From Salicibibacter cibarius (GTDB taxonomy: Bacteria > Bacillota > Bacilli > Bacillales > Marinococcaceae): a DNA stretch of 64,000 nt. Positions within the stretch are counted from its first letter, which is position 1. The number at the start of each line of letters is the position of its first letter. The stretch covers positions 3,410,001-3,474,000 of the forward strand of contig NZ_CP054705.1 of NCBI RefSeq assembly GCF_016495725.1, given 5' to 3'. The position numbers and the translations under genes are program-made. Shown here piece by piece: positions 55,105 to 62,950 of the stretch. The notes beneath the pieces are model-generated. The model searched no databases. It saw nothing but the letters and a program-made list of their open reading frames with translations, and had not been told where the DNA came from.

Positions 55105-56031
55105 TCATCCTATAAATTGACCTCCATTTTTTTTGAATACTGCCTCGGCTTCTGTCATTTCGTTTTGACTTCCCGAGACAAGTAAATACTCGTTTTCGAC
55201 ATGATAGTTGAGCGTCCCTTCCGGCATTGCCTTCAATACATGATCCAACAATGAAATGTTGCTATAATAAGGAAGGCCTTCAACAAAACATAACCCCTCA
55301 ACCGTATAATTGATGCCTAGTTGCTTAGATAGCCACGTGCTCGGATAATCAATTTTAAACACTTCATAATGTTTCATCGTGTTTCGATTTATTTTTTGGA
55401 ACAATTGCTTGAGGGTATTTTTTAACCAGTGTTCATCTTCATAAAACATCTCTAGTAAAAACTCGCCTTTATTCTTCTTATCCCATTCGAGATGATACTT
55501 AACTTCTTGGTTTTCTCTGATGATGTTATTTACAAACATTAATTGACTCGGATAACACTCGGGAAAGTTTACGCACCCTGCGCTAACGCCTTGTTGCGGG
55601 GTTCGATAAAAGAATTTCTCCAAGCCTTTAGATAGCTTTGGGAAAAACCACGCTCCCGCCCCAGTATTTGCCTTTCCAATCATTTCGGCATACCCGGAGG
55701 CATTTGCTTTTTGATTGTAAGCTTCGCCCTTTGTAAGAGACATCGTTTGTAATTTAGATAATGCATTACTTGAGTGGCTGTTTGGGATGACCGTTACATT
55801 CGGTTGATTTATTTGTGAATTCTTAGAAACAGGAGACGCCTGTTCATTTGCAGTCATTGACAATCGTTTTGTTTTGTTTTCTAATTGATAGTTCGGTCGT
55901 TTTATGGATTCATTCGAAAGGCTGTCAGTTATCTCGCGTTGAAAAATTGATCTGTCCCCCTCGTCAGTGGAGGGATTCGCTTGTTTTGGGCTGAGGATTT
56001 GCCCAACGACCTCTTTCATAAAATCCGACAT
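55105..56031 (-). CDS. uncharacterised BMC-operon protein with possible encapsulation peptide
   Basis: A 308-residue protein I cannot place. The N-terminus SDFMKEVVGQILSP is a short amphipathic helix of the kind that targets enzymes into shells. Next comes a low-complexity linker (20-95), then a folded domain (GAGAWFFPKLSKGLEKFF, SAGCVNFPECYPS, EVFKIDYPSTWLSKQLG). Flanked by BMC-H genes on both sides, so probably a core or scaffold protein. Confidence 0.6.
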   Translation of the reverse strand: MSDFMKEVVGQILSPKQANPSTDEGDRSIFQREITDSLSNESIKRPNYQLENKTKRLSMTANEQASPVSKNSQINQPNVTVIPNSHSSNALSKLQTMSLTKGEAYNQKANASGYAEMIGKANTGAGAWFFPKLSKGLEKFFYRTPQQGVSAGCVNFPECYPSQLMFVNNIIRENQEVKYHLEWDKKNKGEFLLEMFYEDEHWLKNTLKQLFQKINRNTMKHYEVFKIDYPSTWLSKQLGINYTVEGLCFVEGLPYYSNISLLDHVLKAMPEGTLNYHVENEYLLVSGSQNEMTEAEAVFKKNGGQFIG

Positions 56032-56045
56032 CGCCGCGCCACTCC

Positions 56046-56309
56046 TTACAATAATTTTTCAAGTTCCGTATGTGGCCGGGGGATTACATTACTTGATATT
56101 AATTCTCCACCAACACGCTCAGACGACAATTTTCCTATTTCAACCGCAGAATTCACATCGGCAACGTCCCCCTCGATAATCACAGTGATTAAGCCTGATC
56201 CGACTCTTTTTAAATCAAGGCAACTAATATTAGCTGCTTTCGCCATCGAATCCAGAGCTTCGGCTGCCGCGGTTAACCCCCTTGTTTCAACTAACCCAAT
56301 TGCACTCAC
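56046..56309 (-). CDS. BMC-H shell hexamer protein, second canonical copy
   Basis: An 87-residue BMC-H (SAIGLVETRGLTAAAEALDSM, VIIEGDVADVNSAVEIG, SSNVIPRPHTE). The start is a GTG behind GGGAGGGAG. It follows UbiD by 21 bp. Two further BMC-H genes lie downstream. Confidence 0.95.
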   Translation of the reverse strand: MSAIGLVETRGLTAAAEALDSMAKAANISCLDLKRVGSGLITVIIEGDVADVNSAVEIGKLSSERVGGELISSNVIPRPHTELEKLL

Positions 56310-56330
56310 AAGTCTCCCTCCCTAATTCGT

Positions 56331-57674
56331 TTACAAATAATCATTTAAATCAATATCCAAAGGTATAGATGCTCGCCTAAATTCCGTTTTTTGGGCTAAT
56401 GGAATAGTTGCGTCAACACCCATTTTTGCAGTTACTCCCCTTAGATTGTGAGATGCTTCCAGGGGTGATCCCTTAGCCCCAGGCATGATCATTACATCTA
56501 TGTCAGCTTGGACTCTTGTAGCAATTGCCCATTCAACATCTTCAGGATTATATAGATCAACATCATCATCCACAACAACCACATGCTTTAAGTCCTTGTC
56601 ACTTGCAAACGCTGCCATTGCTGCTTGTTTACCGTCACCATCCGTCTTTTTATCGATTTGAATAACGGCATGAAGGCGGGCAGCGGCAGCCATTGTCACA
56701 TGAGCCGCTTGCACATTTTCTACGACCTGTCGGACCGTGCTTAACAAGGTCATTTCACGCACCAGACACATTGGCAGCTTTTCTTCTGCGCTTGCTGGTA
56801 AAATCGTTTGCGAAATGGCGTTTTTTCTATACGTTAGCGCTGACATTTCCACAATTGGTTGCTCCATGTCGCCTCCATAATAACCCCCGAGTTCAGCAAA
56901 TGTTCCTTCGGAATCACGTTCATATGGCAACATTCGTCCTTCAAGGACGATTTCAGCTTCCGCCAAAACTTCGAGGTCTACCGTTCGGCATTGAACCACA
57001 TCTAATGGTTGGCCAAGCAATGCACTGGCTACATCCAACTTATCTGTATGGAATAAATGTGTACTGACTTGGGAAGTGAGCACGACAGCTGGAACAACGC
57101 CAAACATGATTGCAACTTCCAACGGTTCGTTGTTTTTCTCAAATGTTGAATAATGACGTTGAAGTTCAGGCGAAGTAATCGCGATGTTTGTTTTATTCAC
57201 ACCTATAAATCCCATTCTGCGGATTGATGTATACCTTTTTTGTCCATTCGGCTCTTTAACGACTAATACACCGGAAACAAAATATGGTCCACAATCTTCT
57301 TCATGAAAAGTCGGAATGGGGAAATGTTCGTCCAAATTAAAGGGAGGAAACACTACATTTTCATGGACAGGAGCTGATTTAGATTGTATGGTGTTTGTTT
57401 TCATTGGATGAACAATGCTTTCAATTAATGATGGAATCAGTTCAGATGATGAAACACCTATGCTATCGGCCATTAGTTCTCTATCCCCACCCAATCCCGC
57501 AACCATTGAAGATTGGTAGCCTTTAATATTTTCAAACAGAAAAGGTTTTTGACCATTTTTGGTTTTAACAACAGCCCCCAGTTCATATTTAGGATCAACT
57601 TCCTTGTTGATACGATAGAGGAGATTTCTGTTTTCCAGACTCTCAATCAATGTTCTCATTGATACGGGGTTCAC
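56331..57674 (-). CDS. ubiD: UbiD family prenyl-FMN decarboxylase
   Basis: A 447-residue UbiD-type (de)carboxylase that uses prenylated FMN. It has VSGVLVVKEPNGQKRYTSIRRM and the SEGTFAELGGYYGG segment with catalytic Glu residues. I start at a GTG at 57674 behind GGGGGGAG, overlapping ubiX by 32 bases. UbiD enzymes act on aromatic or unsaturated acids in either direction; the substrate here is unknown. Confidence 0.9.
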   Translation of the reverse strand: MNPVSMRTLIESLENRNLLYRINKEVDPKYELGAVVKTKNGQKPFLFENIKGYQSSMVAGLGGDRELMADSIGVSSSELIPSLIESIVHPMKTNTIQSKSAPVHENVVFPPFNLDEHFPIPTFHEEDCGPYFVSGVLVVKEPNGQKRYTSIRRMGFIGVNKTNIAITSPELQRHYSTFEKNNEPLEVAIMFGVVPAVVLTSQVSTHLFHTDKLDVASALLGQPLDVVQCRTVDLEVLAEAEIVLEGRMLPYERDSEGTFAELGGYYGGDMEQPIVEMSALTYRKNAISQTILPASAEEKLPMCLVREMTLLSTVRQVVENVQAAHVTMAAAARLHAVIQIDKKTDGDGKQAAMAAFASDKDLKHVVVVDDDVDLYNPEDVEWAIATRVQADIDVMIMPGAKGSPLEASHNLRGVTAKMGVDATIPLAQKTEFRRASIPLDIDLNDYL

Positions 57675-58230
57675 TATTTTTCTCCCCCCATCTGTCGATA
57701 AGTTTGTGATCAATGTTAAGTCCGTCCAATATACGAGAAACCATAAAATTAACCAGTTCCCATATTTCTTTCGGACGGTGGTAAAATCCCGGAGACGCAG
57801 GCATTATGGACACGTTTGCTTCAGCTAATCTTGTCATGTTTTGCAGATGGATGACATGAAAAGGGGCTTCTCTAGGGACAACAATGAGTTGTCGTTTTTC
57901 TTTCATTGCAACATTAGCAGCGCGACTTAGAAGCGTATCGCCAATTCCATTCGCGATTGCCCCCAATGTATTCATTGAACAAGGGACGATAACCATACCA
58001 TCCGTCTGAAAAGAACCACTCGCCACTGGAGCAAACAAGTTTCCGTCATCATGAACCTCAGCAAATTGATGCATATCCTTTATATTGACACCGCATTCGT
58101 ATTGCATCACCTTATCTCCCGTTTCGGTCGCAATAACGTGCGTCTCAATGCCTAATTGATGAAGGGTGTGGATCAGTGTATAAGCATACAAAGATCCACT
58201 AGCTCCTGTTATTCCTACAATAATTCTCAT
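57643..58230 (-). CDS. ubiX: UbiX family flavin prenyltransferase
   Basis: It makes the prenyl-FMN cofactor of UbiD. The 195 residues show the FMN-binding GITGASGSLYAY, VPCSMNTLGAIANGIGDTL and VPREAPFHVIHL motifs. No clear ribosome site precedes the ATG, so it may be coupled to the hydrolase gene that ends 7 bp upstream. It overlaps UbiD, as a matched pair. Confidence 0.93.
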   Translation of the reverse strand: MRIIVGITGASGSLYAYTLIHTLHQLGIETHVIATETGDKVMQYECGVNIKDMHQFAEVHDDGNLFAPVASGSFQTDGMVIVPCSMNTLGAIANGIGDTLLSRAANVAMKEKRQLIVVPREAPFHVIHLQNMTRLAEANVSIMPASPGFYHRPKEIWELVNFMVSRILDGLNIDHKLIDRWGEKNSEPRINENID

Positions 58231-58237
58231 AGGAGTT

Positions 58238-58828
58238 TTAATTGGCCTGTTTGTTTCGGGAGAATTTCTGTATCGCAGCCTTTTTGTATTCCTCTGTTGT
58301 CATCACCTCACCAAATATACCGATATCTACCAAACCTGCCTCATGCATTTCGTCAGTTTTGGAAGCAGTTGCATCCGACAAACATACAACATTATACGTG
58401 TGATACAAGGCATCAGAGGCGGTACTCCTGACACAAACATTCGTCCAATTTCCTGTAAGCACGACGGTGTCAATGCCCTCTTCCCGTAGAAAAAGGTCAA
58501 AATCGGTATGGGCAAAAGCACTGTGACGCCTTTTTTGGACGATGTAATCCCCCTTGTCTTCTTCCGGTTGCAATTCAGGAATAAACTCTGATCCCCATGT
58601 ACCCTTAATGGCATGTACAGGCCTTACTTTGAAATCAGCATCGTTTTTTCGATGCGCTTCTTGAATAAAAACGACCTGAATATCATTGTCATGGCTAAAA
58701 TCAACCATTTCTCTTATTTTAGGGACAATTTTTTCATTGTTCTCAACCCGTAATGCCCCACCTTCTGCAATAAAATCATTCAACATATCGATAACAACAA
58801 CTGCGTGTTTGTTTCCTTTTACGCCCAT
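58238..58828 (-). CDS. isochorismatase-family cysteine hydrolase
   Basis: A 196-residue amidase with the catalytic triad Asp14 (VVIDMLNDF), Lys99 (IVQKRRHS) and Cys132 (WTNVCVRST). Relatives cleave N-carbamoyl compounds, maleamate or ureidoacrylate. Placed directly after the hydantoinase, it could open the carbamoyl product of that enzyme. Confidence 0.9.
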   Translation of the reverse strand: MGVKGNKHAVVVIDMLNDFIAEGGALRVENNEKIVPKIREMVDFSHDNDIQVVFIQEAHRKNDADFKVRPVHAIKGTWGSEFIPELQPEEDKGDYIVQKRRHSAFAHTDFDLFLREEGIDTVVLTGNWTNVCVRSTASDALYHTYNVVCLSDATASKTDEMHEAGLVDIGIFGEVMTTEEYKKAAIQKFSRNKQAN

Positions 58829-58830
58829 GT

Positions 58831-60306
58831 TTAAATACCTCCTGTGAATTGTTTTTCTTTATCTGTAACATCTACCTTTTGACCTAACGTATTTTCCGTT
58901 TCATATTTTAATTCACGGTCAAGACGTTGAATGCTTTGGCGTTCCACGTACTTCCCATAACCAGGTTCGCTTACAATTCCGCCGTCATCAGCGTTATAGA
59001 CCATCTTTCCCCGAACGATGGTTTGTACAGGAATACCTTTCAAATCCATGCCATGGAAGGGGGTATATTTGGCTTCCGTTAATACATTATCCTTGTCGAT
59101 CGTATAATTCCGTTCTAGATCGATCACAGTAAAGTCTGCGTCACTTCCAAGCTCCATCGCTCCCTTTTTGGGGTAAATCCCATAGTGAATGGCAGCATTA
59201 CGACTCGTAACTTCCACAAACCTGGACAATGACAGACGCCCTTTATTCAAGCCTTCACTTACCAGTATCGGTACCATTTGTTCTACCCCAGGCATACCGG
59301 GGAAACTGGTCCAAATAGTCGAACCTTTTTTCTCGGTTTCAATGTTGTAAGGTGCATGATCCGTTCCGACGAAATCTACCGTGCCATCTGCAAGTCCTTG
59401 CCAAAATGCTTCATTGTCTTCTTTGCCACGTAGTGGCGGCGCAATTTTTGCAAACGTTCCCCATTTATTCATCGCTTCTTCAGCATTTAGCACCAAATAT
59501 TGGGGACACGTCTCTGATGTCACCTTAACGCCACGCTTCTTCGCCTCACGAACAAGCTCGACTCCCTTTTTTGAAGTCATGTGAACAACATGAACCCTAG
59601 CATCCGTTTCTTCGGCAAAACTTAAAATAAGTTCAATCGCTGTTTTTTCTGCAATAACCCCTCTCGCTTCTGACCAAGCAACTGGATCTTCCCTTCCTTC
59701 ACTTTCAAGCTTTTTCGAATAAAATGTACAAATGTCAAGGTTTTCTGCATGAACCCCGATTGGCAAATCTGTTGGGGCGACATGACGGAAGATTTCAAGC
59801 ATTTCCGCATCAGATACCGGTGGGAACGTCGGAACAGAAGGTGTCATATAGACTTTGAAAGCAACAACGCCTTCGTCTACTTGAGGTTGAATATTGTGAA
59901 GCAATCCTTCCCGAACATCTTCTCCTGTCATGCCACCCCAGAAAGCGTAGTCAATAACAGCTTTATCTTTAATCGAATTTAATTTTTCATGGAATTGTTC
60001 GCGGCTGCGTACAGACGGTTTTGTTGTACACGGCATATCAATGTGAGATGTTAGGCCTCCTTTTGCTGCCGATCGCCCAGCGGCGTCAAACGTGTCACGG
60101 TGACTAAATCCCGGCTCCATAAAGTGGGTGTGTGGATCGATACAACCCGGAACCACCAAATTCTGTTGTGCATCAAATATTTCGTCAGCTTCTATACCTT
60201 CTATAGAATTAGTGAAACCAACGATTGTGCCTTGATTCACCAAAATATTCGTCAATACTTGTCTGTCTCCCTGCGGAATATTGGCATTTTTCATGATTAA
60301 ATCCAT
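58831..60306 (-). CDS. hydantoinase/dihydropyrimidinase-type cyclic amidase
   Basis: A 491-residue amidohydrolase that opens cyclic diamides such as hydantoins, dihydropyrimidines or allantoin. Metal ligands His59 and His61 (IDPHTHFME) and the carboxylated Lys151 (VVAFKVYMT) are visible, with VGTDHAPYN near residue 310. I start at the ATG at 60306 behind AAAGGGAG. It heads the 14-gene BMC operon. The repeat B2 and a candidate promoter lie just upstream. Confidence 0.92.
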   Translation of the reverse strand: MDLIMKNANIPQGDRQVLTNILVNQGTIVGFTNSIEGIEADEIFDAQQNLVVPGCIDPHTHFMEPGFSHRDTFDAAGRSAAKGGLTSHIDMPCTTKPSVRSREQFHEKLNSIKDKAVIDYAFWGGMTGEDVREGLLHNIQPQVDEGVVAFKVYMTPSVPTFPPVSDAEMLEIFRHVAPTDLPIGVHAENLDICTFYSKKLESEGREDPVAWSEARGVIAEKTAIELILSFAEETDARVHVVHMTSKKGVELVREAKKRGVKVTSETCPQYLVLNAEEAMNKWGTFAKIAPPLRGKEDNEAFWQGLADGTVDFVGTDHAPYNIETEKKGSTIWTSFPGMPGVEQMVPILVSEGLNKGRLSLSRFVEVTSRNAAIHYGIYPKKGAMELGSDADFTVIDLERNYTIDKDNVLTEAKYTPFHGMDLKGIPVQTIVRGKMVYNADDGGIVSEPGYGKYVERQSIQRLDRELKYETENTLGQKVDVTDKEKQFTGGI

Positions 60307-60338
60307 AAAAAACTCCCTTTCTTTTATAATGATATTTA

Positions 60339-60440
60339 TTAGAAAAACTTGACTTTTCGCCAAGAATGGCGAAAGTCTAAGTCTTTTCTTATACTTTACT
60401 CCTTTAACAAAGGCAAACATTCTTAAAGTGTAAAATAAAA
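60339..60440 (-). repeat. two-hairpin dispersed repeat, variant B2
   Basis: The first hairpin is GACTTTTCGCCA/TGGCGAAAGTC; compared with B1 a G-C pair has become A-T on both arms. The second hairpin keeps CTTATACTTTA. It lies 33 bp upstream of the BMC operon. Confidence 0.85.
60388..60416 (-). promoter_or_regulatory. candidate promoter of the BMC operon inside repeat B2
   Basis: In the minus sense, TTGCCT (60411-60416), a 17-bp spacer and TATAAG (60388-60393). The -10 coincides with the AAAGTATAA core conserved in all seven repeats. Confidence 0.45.
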
Positions 60441-60489
60441 AACCGTAGATGAAAGAAGGCATAAGTGTGCACCTTCTACATCTACGGTT
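60441..60489 (-). terminator. hairpin upstream of the BMC operon
   Basis: AACCGTAGATG..AGAAGG pairs with CCTTCT..CATCTACGGTT, with TTTTATTTTA following in the minus sense. It ends the DUF2294 transcript or works as an attenuator. The ~115 bp between it and that gene hold nothing else I can support. Confidence 0.7.
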
Positions 60490-60606
60490 TCTCATTACAC
60501 CGGTTAAACAGAGAATAAGCTCCCGCATAACATTTAGGTGGAAGAACTATAGCGAGTAAATCGCCTTAGATTCTCCCTTTTCATTTAGTTCTTATTAATC
60601 TTAAAT

Positions 60607-60966
60607 CTAAAAGTTTTCTTTAAAATGAATGACCGTACAAGCGTATTCGGATTCAGGATCAAAATCCTTCAATACGGTGAAGACTCCTATTCCCAGATGG
60701 CGTTCGATCTCTGCTTTCAATCTGTCCTTAAATTCCATGACAAGCGCCGCATCAGCTGCCAAAGTCAGTTCTTTATACTGATTATTAAGAGCATTTAAAG
60801 CTGGGTTGCGCTTATGTTCTCCGAAAATCACAACAGTGTTATCAAATGTCTCGATCTTTTGTTTCTTCACCCCTAATCCATGAACTTCTTTGTTGATTTT
60901 GTTATAAATTTGCGATAATTCTTTTTTCAGATTATTTTTTGCCGGGTCAGAAACTTCTTCGAGCAT
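60607..60966 (-). CDS. DUF2294-like protein
   Basis: A 119-residue soluble protein. LSQIYNKINKEVHGLGVKKQKIE, then VMEFKDRLKAEIERHLGIGVFTVLKDFDPE, resembles DUF2294 proteins of unknown function. The ATG at 60966 follows GGAGGGG. It may be a separate unit upstream of the BMC operon. Confidence 0.6.
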   Translation of the reverse strand: MLEEVSDPAKNNLKKELSQIYNKINKEVHGLGVKKQKIETFDNTVVIFGEHKRNPALNALNNQYKELTLAADAALVMEFKDRLKAEIERHLGIGVFTVLKDFDPESEYACTVIHFKENF

Positions 60967-61164
60967 CAATCACCCCTCCAAGCATAAAAGATATTTGGAG
61001 AACATGTGACAAAGTTATACGCCATTTGAAAACAATTAAAATATTTCTATGTTTTTAATATTATACTATCTCTTGAATAACGTCAATACTTTTCCATTGA
61101 CTTCTCATTCATAATTTTAATTAAGTTTATTCATAATGAAGCAGTTCTGTAATCCCCGGGCAAA

Positions 61165-61212
61165 CAAAATCCCGAAAATTGGAATAATAATGCGGTTTTG
61201 CGGGATTTTTGA
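61165..61212. terminator. hairpin in the gap before the amidohydrolase
   Basis: AAATCCCG pairs with CGGGATTT around a 26-base loop, with T-rich flanks on both strands. The rest of the ~400-bp gap (61213-61383) includes AGTGGCTCCCCAGGTGA and GAGGGGGCCC, which look like a decayed insertion end but are not assigned. Confidence 0.5.
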
Positions 61213-61383
61213 ATTAAGGTGGTGTGTACTGTCCTTAAAATTTCGGTTGAATAGCAAAAACCTCTAGAGAGTGGCTCCCCAGGTGATAAGGGTTTTACGC
61301 TGTTCATGAGGGGGCCCTTTTTTGAAGTCATTTTTCCAACTTAGGTGGAATTCATCAATATGAATAGACAATAAATACAAGCT

Positions 61384-62787
61384 TTAGTGCTTTTTCCGTT
61401 TTTTACGATGTTCACTTGAATGGGGGTGTATTTTTTTAATAGGAGCATTTTCGATCGCTTCATTAGTACGTTGTGAGACCTCATGCATTAATGCTTTTCC
61501 ATCCCAGTCGACAGGCCATCCTTCCCAAAGACGTAATTTACCGGATACGAACACACCAACGATTTGATCACGATTACCAAACCGTGTAAATTCCCAAACT
61601 AGATCTCTTGATGGTTGAAACTCCGGGATGTCCACATCAACGAGCAAGAAATCTGCAGCTTTGCCCGATGCTATTTCACCCGTTAGGTTTCCTAAAGAAA
61701 TTGCTTCAGCACCGCTTGTAGTTGCTTGATCAAACCAAGTCCACCCTCCACCACTGGAAAAATCACCTACTTGAAGACCATATGATAACCTATGGGTTGC
61801 TTCGGCAGCATCTATCAATCTAAATCCATCACTTCGTGTAGCGTCGGTGCCAAGCCCGATGCGAATACCAAGTTCATGCATATGTAATGCAGGTGCTGCA
61901 GCATTTCCCTTCCATTGAGTTGCAACAGGGTTATAAGCAACAGCAGTACCACTTTCTTGCAACATGGTAATTTCTTCTGGGGTTAATAAAGTAGCGTGAG
62001 CAGCTAACGTTTGGGGACCCAGCGCTTTAATTGAATGTAGATGCTCAAGCGGTCTTAAACCATGCTGAATTAAAGAACGTTCAACAGAAGCAAGATGTTC
62101 ATTGACATGCGTTTGGAAAACCGCGCCTGCTTCTTTACATAAATTAGAAGCAGTATAAATCATATGATCAGTAGCTACTTCAGGTATTGATATAGCAAGT
62201 GAAGGGTGTACCAGGCTATGATTCTCCCATTCATTAAGATATTTTTCAGCTTGCTTTAGAATCTTATTCTGATCACTGGAAGAGGCACCTTTATCATTAG
62301 AAATCATGCCAAGAACGCACCGGATACCAACTTCGGATACAGCCTTTACAAGGGGATCTAAACCGCCTTCTGTACGAGCTCCGGCATCAACAACAGTTGT
62401 AAACCCTCCACGCAGAGATTCAAGTGCTGCCAGTTTTCCTGAAAGGTACATTAACTCAGCATCAAGGTTACCTTCTAGTGGCACCCAGACTCTTTTAAAA
62501 ATTTCTGAAGGTTCTCCGAAGGCCAACGCCTTACCAAATGATTGCGTAAGATGGTGATGAGCATCAATAAAACCTGGCATCATAGCAAAACCCGGAAGGT
62601 CAATTTTGGTTATATTAGGGTAACGCGATAGCAAGTCCTCTACAGGACCAACCTCAGAGAAATATCCCTCTTCAATTACCACAGCATAATTGGAAACAGA
62701 TCCATGACTTAGTATAAGATGTTCCGGAGTAATCAAAAGGCGCTGCGCAAAAAAGATTTCAGGATTCAGTTCAATTCTTGATACCAT
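61384..62787 (-). CDS. ATZ/TRZ-type amidohydrolase
   Basis: A 467-residue amidohydrolase of the cytosine-deaminase/atrazine-hydrolase type. It shows PGFIDAHHHLTQ, FQTHVNEHLASVE, LAAHATLLT and LGTDATRSDG metal sites. Members deaminate guanine, 8-oxoguanine, SAH or triazines. Placed upstream of the BMC operon, it may feed a ring compound into it. The C-terminal 15 residues are very basic (HRKKRKKH). Confidence 0.88.
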   Translation of the reverse strand: MVSRIELNPEIFFAQRLLITPEHLILSHGSVSNYAVVIEEGYFSEVGPVEDLLSRYPNITKIDLPGFAMMPGFIDAHHHLTQSFGKALAFGEPSEIFKRVWVPLEGNLDAELMYLSGKLAALESLRGGFTTVVDAGARTEGGLDPLVKAVSEVGIRCVLGMISNDKGASSSDQNKILKQAEKYLNEWENHSLVHPSLAISIPEVATDHMIYTASNLCKEAGAVFQTHVNEHLASVERSLIQHGLRPLEHLHSIKALGPQTLAAHATLLTPEEITMLQESGTAVAYNPVATQWKGNAAAPALHMHELGIRIGLGTDATRSDGFRLIDAAEATHRLSYGLQVGDFSSGGGWTWFDQATTSGAEAISLGNLTGEIASGKAADFLLVDVDIPEFQPSRDLVWEFTRFGNRDQIVGVFVSGKLRLWEGWPVDWDGKALMHEVSQRTNEAIENAPIKKIHPHSSEHRKKRKKH

Positions 62788-62950
62788 TGTGAGATTCCAC
62801 CTCGCGGCTAATTTTTTAAAATATAGTTTTTATAAATCTCTTTACTCAAAATACCAGTTGTTAATACACGATTCATACAGATCAACAAATATTGAGCGCA
62901 TATGAATGTCAATGATTAGCAAAGAACAAATTATCCTTATTTTTGCATTT

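Noticed and set aside
60441-60606. Purine or guanidine riboswitch ahead of the BMC operon
   Set aside because: I looked for the conserved purine-riboswitch and ykkC cores and did not find them; only a plain hairpin with a U-run is visible.
61131-61331. 66-residue open frame on the minus strand
   Set aside because: It overlaps a terminator-like hairpin and GC-rich inverted segments, has no ribosome site and no family.
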